Of a stretch of 64,000 bases of DNA, positions 52,814 through 62,880 are shown in pieces. The stretch covers positions 203,113,729 to 203,177,728 of the forward strand of contig NC_134568.1 of NCBI RefSeq assembly GCF_050947875.1. The letters are read 5' to 3'. The position numbers were made by a program, and so were the translations under genes. The stretch is from Dermacentor variabilis. Lineage: Eukaryota > Arthropoda > Arachnida > Ixodida > Ixodidae. Below the pieces are notes generated by a model. It was not told the DNA's origin. It worked only from the letters and a program-made list of their open reading frames with translations, and did not search any database. Numbering within the stretch: the first letter of the stretch is position 1; every line of letters starts with the position of its first letter.

Positions 52814-53574
52814 CCTACATAAATGTCCAGGAGGGCTGCCGTGTGGTGTTTTTATTGAGCGCCGTAAGCGAAACGTATGAGGAGCGCGCCGCGTGATCCC
52901 TCATACTACGCAAGGCAGGCGTTTCTGACAGATGGCGACTCCGGAACTCCTCGCCGCCAATACACCTCGTACATAGCGCATAGAGAAAGAAATTCAACAA
53001 GAGGGGACACTCTTCAAAAACTGGCAACAGGAAACACGTCACGCCTAGCTTCAACTCCATCCGTTAGATGACGCGAGCATCAGCAAAAAAGAATGTGAAA
53101 TTAACTTACAGACAACGTTTTATTTTTTTATTCTTTCCCAATAAAAGTGAAAAAGTTTTGCGTGTAAATGAACTTGTTTGCGACTTATTTTTTTACTTTA
53201 CCTAGCAACAAGCTAACGGCACACCAGACGCGCGTGCATACGTCATGCGCCAGACAAGCGTTGGTTCTTTATTCCATGGACAAGCCGCAGGAGTGAGCGA
53301 GGCCGGCTGCGCATGCGAAGCTCGCGTGCTCGGCGACCCGCCTCTTTTGGATGCAGCCCGTTTTCCGGGCTCCCGGCGTTTTCTTGTGTTCCGTCTGCAT
53401 TTCGACACGGCACCGCTGCACTGCTGGACTACAGCAAGGTGAGGAATTTTGTTTGACAGTCTGCGACGCACTTCAAGCACGTTTAGGCTTACTGCACAAA
53501 ACTGAACCTATATAGTGACGCAGTTATCGAAAAACAGCTCCGCCGTCCAAGCCTACTTAATTTGAGTTAATTAC
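52814..53574. other. Gene-free stretch
   Basis: GC-rich around 53280-53440, ending in CAGCAAGGTGAGGAA, a donor-like site. It could be an untranslated first exon, but nothing else supports this. Confidence 0.35.
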
Positions 53575-53842
53575 TCGTACTGGGAGATGTTTGCGACGCT
53601 TTCTACGAGCCCAAGCATAATTATAACTTATTTCGGTAGTTTATGGGCATGCTCGCCGCACCTGGCTTTGTGACGAAAAGCACCTTGGCCGTGTGACGCA
53701 GTTTCGCGTGTACTGAATCTTACCGGGACAAGTTTTGGAGCTTCCTCTGACCCCAGACATTGTAACTAATTTCGCAACTTTTTGGGGTACTTTTCAAGCA
53801 CAGTGGCCGCGCTCGGCGTAGTGGCACAGTTAGTTTCGCGTG
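53575..53842 (+). repeat. ~135-bp tandem repeat, left units
   Basis: At least two units sharing the order: CGTGTACTGAATCTTACCGGGA, GTTTG..GACGCTTTCT, ACCCCA..ATTATAACT.ATTTCG, then GCATGCTCGCCGC-CTGG. More units lie at 55741-55860 and 56828-56950. The Tc1-like element, a SINE and a solo LTR have broken up the array. Confidence 0.65.
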
Positions 53843-53844
53843 TA

Positions 53845-55740
53845 CAGTCGCAATCTTTTTGAGCGTGAACACGGGAGCGCGTGGCTTCGATACTACCACC
53901 GCAGTTAAGCGGCGCCTTACAATCTCTGTGCGCATGCGCGGCGAGAGTAGCTTTCCTTCGCGCGCAACACGTCATCGGAGCGCTCGCTTGTCGTCTGCTA
54001 GCTGTTTTTTGTTTCCTCGGCAGTGACCGAATTATCACTGTAAGCATAATCGAGATGTTTTCAATGTAAATGGTTTGTTCCTCATTGTTAGCGTTACGCT
54101 AAATACCTGGAAATCGTGACCTAATTTTTTATTTCTTTTCTCCCGGGTTCCTTTATTCACACAATGCCGAAAACAAGCTAAAAACTCAAACGTCTGAACT
54201 TTTATTTTGTGCATTTTTCACAAGATAATGAAAGAATTAGCAAAGTAATAGCTGTAAACTTGAATTAATCGCTGTTTCATTTTTTTTTACTATTTTGTCA
54301 TATTCCCCTTTTGCAGCAAAAACTGCTGTCATTCTACACTGTAGGGAAGAGCACAGGGCAGGCGCAAGGTTACTTGCTCTAAGATGCTCCCACTCTTGGC
54401 AAACAGCTTCCCACAGCTCGTCCTCAGTTGCCAAATGAATAGGGTGTCGCACCATGGCTGCTTTTATGAGGCCCCATACATTTTCGCACATGTTTATGTA
54501 GGCGCCCTTGGCCGGCCAGGAGACCAGATGGACCCTACTAGTTTCTAGGTGCTCTTTCACATTTTCGCAGTGTGCACCGGCGCAAGGTCATGCTGAAACA
54601 CAAAACCGGCATCTGGTAAAGCGACGTGGGCCTAAGGAAGGAGCACGTTGTCCAAGATTTCGCTGCAGTAGCGCTGCGAAGTAAGAGGGCGCTCGATGCG
54701 GTGTAGAAGCCCGACAGCAAGTCTTGACAGCGCGCCCCACACGTTCACGCAGGTGCGTCCGCTCGCCGCGACTCCCTGCAGATTGGCTGGCTCGTAACAG
54801 CATCGAAAGTATATTTTCTTCACACAAAATCAAATCCGTAGAGAAAATTTTCTTACCGTGTCCCTCTTGAGCGCCACAGCCGCGCGCACTGGTTTTGACG
54901 TGTTGAAAAAGTCGACTCGTCCGAGAAGATTACTCGGCCCCAGTCATCGGAAGTCCACAAGGCGTGAGCTTCGGCAAATTGCAGTCTTGACACCTTGTTC
55001 GAAGCGCTGAGAACGGGCTTTTATGCAGCCGCATAACTTCGCAATCCAGCGCACCTGAGGGGTCGCCGTAGGGTAAGAACTGAAGCGGCCACATCGAGCA
55101 GCTCCCGCACTTCCCTCGCGGACTGAAAGGGATTCTCCACTACTGAAGCTGCCATAAGCGCGTCTCCTTCATCTGTCGCTACCATTTCCCGACGCCTATG
55201 TGGGGAGCCAGAAATGCGGCCTTCCTTCCTGAATGCTTGGATGATCCTATTGACAGTCTTCAGGGGCTTGTGCACCAATGCGCCGATGAAGCGCAGAAAA
55301 TATTCCTTCAGCGAAAGTTTTACTATTTTCGACCTCTCGTCTTCAGGAACACGGGACATGCTGAGGTTAAGCAGCTGCTCTGATAAAAGTGGTAATGGGA
55401 ACAAATACATACCTTCCTCGAACACAGGGGTGGTCACTGTTACGCCTACAAGTATAGGAACGTCGGCAAAAGATAAGTTTCAAGTTTATTCATGCATCGT
55501 GTGGAATGTAATTTCAACTTCAACATTGTTACCGCTCTTGCAGTGCACGGCTCCCTTGTCGCGGTGCGCGTGTAGCAGACGACACGCGCGTGCTTGCGTG
55601 ACGCAATGCGCGCGAAAGTAGAATTCTCACACGCCAGACGCACTGCGCATGCGCACTGCTTCTCGGTGTCGCTGCTAAACTGCGCTGGCAGTACGGAAAG
55701 CCACGCGCTCCCGTGTTCACCGTCAAAAAGATCGCGACTG
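53845..55740 (-). mobile_element. Tc1-like transposon with long inverted ends
   Basis: 1896 bp, flanked by TA (53843-53844 and 55741-55742), ends CAGTCGCAATC and, inverted, CAGTCGCGATC. Similarity of the ends continues about 160 bp inward (GTGAACACGGGAGCGCGTGGC). The empty site is recognisable as the GTGTACTGAATC of the tandem repeat. It encloses a decayed transposase on the minus strand. Confidence 0.88.
54237..55395 (-). pseudogene. Tc1-like transposase, decayed
   Basis: N-terminal helix-turn-helix part at 55395-55130: MSRVPEDERSKIVKLSLKEY, then KTVNRIIQAFRKEGRISGSP with a GRPR-like hook region. After several breaks comes VIFSDESTFS near 54940 (first catalytic Asp) and GFVFQHD-like fragments near 54590. 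Then HLVSWPAKGAYINMCENVWG at 54540-54470 (normally WPAKSPDLN.IENVWG) and a C-terminal VCQEWEHL helix. Multiple stops and frameshifts. This enzyme cuts and pastes by a DD34E/D mechanism at TA. Confidence 0.75.
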
Positions 55741-55867
55741 TATTGAATCATACTGGGAGGAGTTCGTGACGCATTCTCTGACCCCAAAAATTATTGCAAT
55801 TCATTTCATAACTTCTTCGGATACTTTTGAGCCATGCTTGCCGCGCCTGGGGTTGCGAAGCTGTTCG
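55741..55867 (+). repeat. ~135-bp tandem repeat, unit right of the Tc1 element
   Basis: TATTGAATCATACTGGGAGG, GACGCATTCTCTGACCCCA and CATGCTTGCCGCGCCTGG, in the same order and orientation as the units at 53.58-53.84 kb. Confidence 0.65.
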
Positions 55868-56027
55868 CAAAAAAAATATGGGGTTTTACGTGCCGAAACC
55901 ACTTTCTGATTATGAGGCACGCCGTAGTGGGAGACTCCGGAAATTTCGACTACCTGGGGTTCTTTAACGTGTACCTAAATCTAAGTACACGGGTGTTTTC
56001 GCATTTCGGCCCCATCGAAATGCGGCC
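55868..56027 (-). mobile_element. SINE, 3' part (split by solo LTR)
   Basis: Well-preserved SINE body on the minus strand, ending GTTTTACGTGCCGAAACC at the left. It breaks at GCGGCC (56027). The head resumes at 56724. Confidence 0.9.
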
Positions 56028-56719
56028 TGTTGCGTACTCCAGGGTAGCGTACCGTACTGCTGCCGAGAAGTAGCGACGCCTGCTTATCGAAGCTCGACCG
56101 ACATTACTTATTGGGTAGCGTGGCGTTGTCGGCGGGCTGCAGGCATCCGGTAGATCATGGCGACCAAGCAGGGGCGAGACGATTTGCTAGTGCGAAACTT
56201 GCACTGTTTATTCAAAGGTAGTTGAAAGAAAATAAGAAGAGCATGAAGTATGAAGTATCAAGTATGAAGTCTCTAGTATGAAGTATATCAAAGTACATTT
56301 CGGAGCCCCTTAAATAGGCTCTCTAAAAGTGTGGGCGGGATCTTGCTTCCGTCGATGACACGTGACAGGCACGGAGAGGGCCCCTCCTCCTGCGATACCG
56401 AGCACAGGTAGGAGAAGTCGATCCTCTTTTCGACGAATCCGGGGAGAAGGTCGGGTGAATCACCTCTCCGGCGCCGTGGGGTCCGGCCAAGAGAAGGTGG
56501 AGGGGATGAGGTAGCACACACGATGCCACGACCATGAGAGGAGGGGAAGGGGATGAGGTCGCCCGTGGGCTCCGGCTCAGGTGGTAGGGTGCATGACCTC
56601 TCCGGCGCCGTGGGGTCCGGCAAAGAGAAAGTGAAGGGGATGAGGTCGCCCGTGGGCTCCGGCTCAGGCGGTAGGGTGAATGACCTGTCGCCACGTGGTG
56701 TCAGACGCCAACCCTAACA
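56028..56719 (-). mobile_element. Solo LTR in a SINE
   Basis: 692 bp; read on the minus strand it starts TGTTAGGGTTGGCG and ends ACGCAACA. GGCC is duplicated at 56024-56027 and 56720-56723, and removing it restores the SINE sequence GCGGCCGCCGTGG. Minus-strand TATTTAAG at 56317-56310 and AATAAA at 56212-56207 give promoter and poly(A) signals in LTR order. Short direct repeats (GGCGCCGTGGGGTCCGGC) recur inside the U3 part. It arose from LTR-LTR recombination. Confidence 0.85.
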
Positions 56720-56795
56720 GGCCGCCGTGGCCGGGATTCGATTCCGCGACGTCGCGCTTAGCAGCCCAACACCATATAAGCAACCACGTCCTGGT
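56720..56795 (-). mobile_element. SINE, tRNA-derived head (split by solo LTR)
   Basis: Contains the B box (GGAATCGAATCCC in minus orientation) and a damaged A box (GTTGCTTATATGGTGTTGG). It continues the copy at 55868-56027. Confidence 0.85.
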
Positions 56796-56827
56796 AGCAA
56801 AAAAAAAAGCAAGCCGGCCGTGGCGAG

Positions 56828-58429
56828 TTCGTTTTGCGTGTACTGAATTTTAGTGGCACAAGTTTGTGACGCTTTTTATGGCCCTGCAACAACATATGCC
56901 ATATTTCGGTACTCACGCTTGTCGAAAACGCGACGAGCGATTGCCGAGAGTGATAACACGGGAGTTTGTTGCTTGCGCCGGCAGGACGGGTAAAAAACAC
57001 CGAGGAGCTCAAGAGCTTGACATTTGTCTTCTGAGTGACTGAAAACAGGCTTTGCACCCATGAAGCTGTCTTGAGTGCGACTAGACGGCATTCTGCGAGC
57101 GTGTAACATGGTCTGGCTGAGAGCCTGTGTTGTAGCCACCTCTGTGCACTTGGCGTACCATCGCGTGCACTGAGGTTAAGTTGTTCTTGAAACGCGCAGT
57201 CACCCGTGTATTTGCGCTCTTAAGGTGCTGGAAATAATGCCCGGGGAAAGAGCGATGCTTAAAAATCGGATGTTTTCTTCAGATATTATGGCATTGTTTG
57301 GGAAGAGTCTATTTGCTACGAAATGTATGTAAAAGTGAATTTATTTGTAGTGCCGCTCATTCACCCCTTACGCACGTTTCGCCTCTACACGCAGTATTTC
57401 TGCTGGGTCAATATACCAAAATGATACATGATTCTACTTTGCGTTATTTTTTTTCAGCTGGTGACATCCTGTGGAGCTTCGTACGGCAACGACTGCTGCT
57501 TACCTGGTGCCACAACTTTGGATGATTGCACAAGAAGCCCGGAACGAGCATTTATATAGAGCAAAATAAACATTTCAGAAGACTTCTTGCGCTTTCTTTA
57601 TGAAATTGCACGTTACACGGATTCGGTGGAGGCTTGTAAAGATCGTTTGCAATCATTTTTACTGAATAATAAAACGATTCCGCGCCAAATCTGCGCGTGG
57701 TTCGGCAGTAGAAGCGAAAAAAAATAAATGCCTTGCCGATCAGAGGGGCTGGCGTGGCGTGTACCGACTGGCGTTCAAAACGCGCGCGCCCAAAACTCCG
57801 CTTGGTGCGCTAGAGTCAGTTCGGCCGCTGGGCTCTCTGGGAGTGTCCTCTCTTCTTGAAATTTCTTTCTCTATGCATAACGCGTTTCTCAGCCTTCGCA
57901 CGCACTGCCTCGCCATGCATTTCGGAAACCACGCGCGGGTTTTGCGGCGGCGCCGTTACATGGCGTAGCGTGTCCAGAGGGAAGCGCGAGACAGGAGTCC
58001 CGCTGCACTACACGGATGTGATGTGTTTGGTGCGCGAGACCAAGTGCGATGAATTGTGAGGTGAAAAGAGCACATGGAAGAACGCACGCGCGGACGTGAA
58101 TCCCGTGCTGGACAAAACAAGACGACGTCGAAGAGCGTCGAGGACATGCGCCGCGAGCAAAGAAATGGCAAAAGATCCACTCGGGAGTTCCAGGAAGCGA
58201 CGCAGGGCGAAGATCGGCCACCGGACAAGGAGACGGGCCATCGGGTTCCGGACCCAAGCCACCAGGAGTTCACCCGACTGGGGCCTCGTGCCAGCCTGTT
58301 CCCGTGCGTCGGAACTCCGCCAGGCCGTGGACTTCTGCCAGAGGTCTGCGGACTCCTGTACCCGTAGGCAGAGCGGCTGCAGTCAGGCTACGAGCTTTGC
58401 GCACAGCTGCATGGCCTGAGCCCCCCGTT
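56828..58429. other. Gene-free stretch with one tandem-repeat unit
   Basis: 56828-56950 is another unit of the ~135-bp repeat (GTGTACTGAATTTTAGTGGC ... ATTTCGGTACTCACGCTTG). Beyond it the DNA is non-coding by inspection. A segment at 57883-57940 repeats 51164-51215. Confidence 0.4.
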
Positions 58430-58461
58430 GTCCCGCATCTTCCATCTGGAAGATGCGGGAC
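58430..58461. repeat. Perfect 15-bp palindrome
   Basis: GTCCCGCATCTTCCA, spacer TC, then the exact reverse complement TGGAAGATGCGGGAC. Lies at the left edge of the minisatellite. Confidence 0.9.
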
Positions 58462-58464
58462 ACA

Positions 58465-59395
58465 GAAAAAAAGTAGACCACTACAGTCGGCGCAGAAAGT
58501 AACGCTACCATGTTTCCTCAAGAAAACCAAAGCCTGTCTTAATAGCAGATTAAGATTTCATTTGGTTTTACTTAGGCAAGCATATTGAACATCTACAGTT
58601 GCTGCAACAGTCAGCGCAAAAAAGAAAGCAGCCAGTTCAGTTGCCACAACAAGAATAAACTATACCACGCAGAAAGAAAGACAGCCAATAAAGTTGCCAC
58701 ATCAAGCAACTACATCATACAGTTAGTGTAGAAAGTAGGCTACTATGGCTTCGTTCCATACATTGCAGTCAACGCTGTGGAAGCTACGCAAGAGGCTCTA
58801 GCAAGAAGAGTTATCACTCCGCGCGTTCGGTCTATGCTTCGATGGGCGCTCCAACGTCCATGCTTCGCTGCGCGCCAACAGCATTCGCTCGCGTGAGCGT
58901 GCACGTGAGGCTCCTCGCGACGGGTTGCAAATAAAAAAGCAGAGAAGAACAACAAAAATAAAAAATGATCTAAAACAACGCATTAGCATGTATATACCAG
59001 TGTGTCTGTTTCGAAGGATTAAAACTTGTTTCATTCAATACTGCGCAACAGTATTGAATGAACAGCTGCGAACCGCTGTCAAAAAAACATCCAACTATAT
59101 CCAAGTGCGAACGAAGCCGCTGCAAGAAGTCTCGCTAGCCTCCACAGCGCTGACTGCTATCTATGGAACGGAGTATGCAGCTGCCGTAAGAAGTAAACCA
59201 TGCAGTCGACCACACCATACAGTCACTGCAGGAAGAAAGCAGGCCACTACAGTTGCCACAGCAAGTAACTATGTCAAACAGTTCATGTAGAAAGAAAGTG
59301 GGCCACTACAGTTACCGCAACAAGTATACGGTAGAGTCGGCCATACCACACAGTCCGTCCAGAAAGAAAGAAAGCTACTACAGTGGCAGCTCGGC
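58465..59395 (+). repeat. Degenerate ~60-70-bp minisatellite, interrupted
   Basis: Units share AGAAAGAAAG..GGCCACTACAGTTGCCACAACAAGTAACTA and a CACAGTC spacer, at 58465-58740 and 59183-59395. A foldback element separates the two blocks. Confidence 0.65.
58741..59182. mobile_element. Foldback/MITE-like element in the minisatellite
   Basis: Inverted ends of about 60 bp: GGCTTCGTTCCATACATTGCAG at left and, inverted, CTCCGTTCCATAGATAGCAGTC at right, both running on into AACGCTGTGGA(A/G)GCTA. No coding capacity; exact boundaries and duplication not fixed. Confidence 0.55.
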
Positions 59396-59925
59396 CTCCT
59401 TCTTATAGTTTGTCTAGGGATCAAATACATTAAAATAACTGCATTGCCATTGCCAAAGATGCTGCAAACGAATTCTTGAACGCTATGCGCTGTCGAGACA
59501 AGTAAAATCTGTATTTTTTTTATAAAAGAATAAACTGATATGTCCCAAAAATTGTGCCCAAAATAACTGATATCAATGCTTCCACGTTTTTTGCCTATTT
59601 AATAAGTACAGAAAATATCACACAAACTTATGAAATATATCAGTTCGAAACCAGCAAAGCATGTGCATGTTGCTGATATAAAAAAATGAAAAGGCCATGA
59701 AATGAACAAGTTGAGGACAAATATTTTTATGAAACTTTGTCATTCAAGAACCTTGTTTAAATTGTTGTGTATATGCAATGGCCAGGGAAAAATCTCAGTG
59801 ACGCTGTCCTTGGTTCCAATTTATTGCGCAGGAGCAGCTGTCACCGGTCGTGTATTGTGAGTAATTGCACCGAAATTATAGTCCCAACAGAGAGAATATA
59901 TAAAAAGCTGCAGTTCTGCAATATA
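59396..59925. other. Gene-free stretch
   Basis: AT-rich, no gene or element recognised. Confidence 0.4.
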
Positions 59926-59969
59926 TACGAGGGCGAGGCAAATGAAAGTGAGCCAATGCGAACATATGA

Positions 59970-60113
59970 CAAACGGGGTACTTTATTTAAAAGTAGCCTC
60001 CATGAGTCATTTGTCCCACTGATTAACGATTCGCGTGATTTCCCTCTCATAAAACTCCTTGGGTTGATGCTTCAAAAAGTCTGTAACTGACTATTTCACG
60101 TAATCGTCCGACA
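59970..60113 (-). pseudogene. Mariner transposase, C-terminal part
   Basis: Minus strand: GTWFVSDDYVK, stop, SVTDFLKHQPKEFYEREITR then IVNQWDK. This is the C-terminus of the transposase at 61466-62330; the LINE lies between its LKK and KGTWF positions. Confidence 0.75.
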
Positions 60114-60114
60114 C

Positions 60115-61465
60115 AAACCATGTTCCCTTGAAGAAGAAGAAGAAGAAACTTTAGTAAAGAATAGTCCGGCAGTTCTTGATGTGGTGGCCTCAGGTGACGG
60201 CTCGAAGTTCTTGGACTCTAGCGGCATCTTTGGCTTGCCGGACGGCCCAGAGCTGGTCTGCCAGCTCTGAACTGCTGATAGCCGCCTCCCAGCGGCGGCG
60301 ACGCCTACGGAGAAGGTCCCCGGCGGCTCCCGCATCCGGGGCGGCGTCGGGAAGAACGGAGCTCGAGCCTTCTCCTACTCTGGCAACAGCCGCGATTCTG
60401 GACGCGTCGCCAACGGAGCTGCTTTGATTACCGTTGTTGCCGACACACTCCCAGAGCATGTGTCGCAGCGTTGCTCTGTGTTCGCATGTTTTACACGCGT
60501 CTGTTGGATACAAACTCGGATAGCAGTGGTGTAAGATAGCGGGGCTAGGGTAGGTGTGTGTCTGGAGCAAGCGTAATGTTACGGCCTCGTTCCTGTTCAA
60601 TTTATCGTGCGGTGGCGGGAATGTGCGTCTTTCGAGTCTGTAGTGTTGGGTGAGGTCTCTGAACGTGGTTAGGCGATCGCCCCACGCCCAGTGTGTTTCT
60701 TGTTGTTGTGTTTCTGTTGTAGTGTCCCGATCCGGCAGATCCGATGCCCCGCTCTCGGGGGCGGAGGCGGCCTCATATCAGCGGCGGCTCGGCGTGTGAG
60801 ACCTCGAGCCGTGGCGTGGGCCGCCTCGTTTCCCGCGAGCGGAACATCGGTGTGTGCCGGGGTCCAGAGGAGGAAGACCGTAGAATTTTGGGGTTGCGAG
60901 GGCGAGTCGCCGTCGTCAGAAATTTGGAGTATGCGGGCCGCTTCCCGCGAGACACGACCACGCGCGAAGCCGCGGATTGCCGCCTGCGAGTCGCTGATCA
61001 CGATCGCAGCGTTCGGCACCGCGACGAGTGCTAGGGCTATCGCGGCTTCTTCGGCCGCCTCCGTGTGTCCCGTGGTCACCGTGGCGCTCGCGAGGCACCT
61101 ACCCGAGCGGTCTACAACCGCTATCGCGTGCGCGCTTCTCCCTCCTCCATATCGCGCCGCGTCTACGTACACCGCCTCGTTGCTGTTACCAAACTTCTTC
61201 TGAAGGTCGCTTGCTCGTTTGTTGCGCCTCCCGGCGTGGTGCGTCGGGTGCATGTTTTTGGGAAGCGGCGGGATGATCAGGCGGTCGCGAACAGAGGCGG
61301 GAACCGCCGTCTTTTCTCCATGCTGAGTGTGGTACGCGATGCTGAGCGACTCGAGGATGCATCGACCTGCCTTTGTCCTTGATAATCGTTCGTATTGCGC
61401 AATGTCGTGCGCCTCGATTAACTCGTTGAGGGAGTTGTGAACTCCGAGCTCTTGAGCTGTTTTTT
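60115..61465 (-). mobile_element. 5'-truncated LINE inserted in mariner
   Basis: Minus-strand LINE 3' end with a (TTC)n tail (GAAGAAGAAG at 60128-60148 on the plus strand). Its 5' end abuts an 11-13-bp A tract (minus strand) at about 61459-61471. No duplication could be defined because the junctions are low-complexity. Confidence 0.8.
60170..61440 (-). pseudogene. LINE RT tail, RNase H and C-terminal finger
   Basis: Begins ELGVHNSLNELIEAHDIAQY, the same junction region seen near 400 at the left edge. RNase H motifs: AVYVDAARYGGG, HTEAAEEAAIALAL, IVISDSQAAIRGFARG, LLWTPAHTDVPLAGNEAAHA; all catalytic positions are present. A frameshift near 60680 separates these from WGDRLTTFRDLTQHYRLERR and the finger CKTCEHRATLRHMLWEC (about 60500-60450). 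Apart from this slip it is well preserved. Confidence 0.8.
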
Positions 61466-62330
61466 TTTTTTCAATTACCCCAAAATGTGGAAGTCGCGAG
61501 GCGACAGGTCTGGATTGTATGGCGGATTTTGCAGCGTTTCCCACTTGAACTTTGCCAGTTTTATGTTAACTACATTAGCGACGTGAGGACGGGCATTGTC
61601 ATGGAGCAAGATGACCCTATTCGTCAATTTTCCACGTCGTTTGTTCTTGATTGTGACACGCAGCCGATCCGGCGTTTCACAATACCGGAAGCGATTGATA
61701 GTCTCTCCAGGTTTAGCAAATTCGATCAGTAATGACCCCTTACGATCGAAAAAAAGAAGCACAACAACACCTTTCCGGCGGAAATGACGGCCTTTGTTTT
61801 CTTTGGGAGTGGTGAATTCGAATGTTTCCCCTGTAAGCTTTGCCGTCGTGTTTCGGGCTCGTAGTAGTGGCACCATCATTCGTCCCCGGTCACAATTGCA
61901 GACAAGAAGTCGTCACCCTCATTGTGATACCGGATAAGATGAGTCTAGGCAGTGCCGAACCTCTCCGTCTTCTAGCGGTGGTTCAAGATTTCGGGCACCA
62001 ATTGCGCACGCAAGAGCCAATAGCCGAGATGTTCATGAATTATGGTGTGAACCGGAACTGATGTTCACACGCTCTGCCAGTTCATCGATGCTTCCTCCGC
62101 TCTTGTCTAATCAGCTCATCAACCTTTTCAATTGTGTTGGGGTTGATTGCACGGTGGCTTTGGCCCGGTCTCGGATCGGTTTTGCAACTTTCACGTCCTT
62201 TTCTCAACCGTTTGTTCCAACGCTTCACAGTGGCCAATGAAATGCAATGTTCAACGTAAAAGGCAGTCATACGGCTGCTAATTTTTTTTAACACTTTCAG
62301 CTGTCAAAAACCTCACCACACCACGATGTT
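61466..62330 (-). pseudogene. Mariner transposase, N-terminal and core part
   Basis: Helix-turn-helix region SLATVKRWNKRLRKGRESCK then DPRPGQSHRAINPNT (62250-62110). After stops comes MMVPLLRARNTTAKLTGETF from 61879. The core reads VVLLFFDRKGSLLIEFAKPG, then INRFRYCETPDRL, RVILLHDNARPHVANVV (second Asp), and YNPDLSPRDFHILG (third Asp). Motif order fits DD34D mariners. The frame ends at the LINE junction, and the rest of the enzyme is at 59970-60113. Confidence 0.8.
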
Positions 62331-62531
62331 CAACTTTTTGAGCGTCCATTATGTCACGTAACCACGTTCAACCCAGTTTATGAGAGCATTAAAGAACATT
62401 TATCCTCACACCTGCGTGTCACTTTTGTAAATGAGAGATGCCTGTGTGCTACGCGCATGCCTCGAAGAAGATGAACTGAACCATTATTGCGCGGGGTGGG
62501 TTGGCTCACTTTCATTTGACTCGCCCTCGTA

Positions 62532-62880
62532 CATTAGAAATGCGAAGATACAATGGATTATATAAAAATTCGAAGAGACATCTTGATAAAGAGCAAAAGA
62601 GTGTCACTGGAAACAAAGTTCACTGCACGTATACACAAAACCTCGCAACAAGAAAACTGGATATAAGTAGAGAGAGAGGGGGGGGATATAATGAAGGCAG
62701 GGATGTTAACCAGTCAAGAGCCTGGTTGGCTACCCTACACTGGGGGAAGGGAGAAGGGTAAGAGAGAGAAGGGAGAGAAAGGGGGTATCGTGACATGCAC
62801 AGACAGTCATTGAGTCAAGGCCACTCGAGCAAACCAGACGTTCTCAGAAAGCACAAAAGTGCCTTCACTGCCTTGTGAGC
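62532..62880. other. LINE 3' non-coding region
   Basis: Purine-rich (GAGAGAGGGGGGG, GGGAGAAGGGTAAGAGAGAG) on the plus strand, the CT-rich 3' region of the LINE that follows on the minus strand. A similar GTTAACC-containing tract is at 7325-7375. Confidence 0.5.

Larger units (their letters stand above)
59928..62529 (-). mobile_element. Mariner element interrupted by a LINE
   Basis: Ends CGAGGGCGAGGCAAATGAAAGT at left and, inverted, CGAGGGCGAGTCAAATGAAAGT at right, both continuing GAGCCAA, flanked by TA (59926-59927 and 62530-62531). Span 2602 bp; removing the LINE (about 60115-61465) leaves about 1.25 kb, the usual mariner size. The transposase is on the minus strand and decayed. Confidence 0.85.

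Noticed and set aside
53245..53442. GC-rich segment ending in a GTGAGG donor, possible first exon
   Set aside because: Only a donor-like site supports it; no partner exon or domain was found.
56288..56694. Proline/serine-rich minus frames of 111 and 123 codons
   Set aside because: They lie within the solo LTR and reflect its internal direct repeats.
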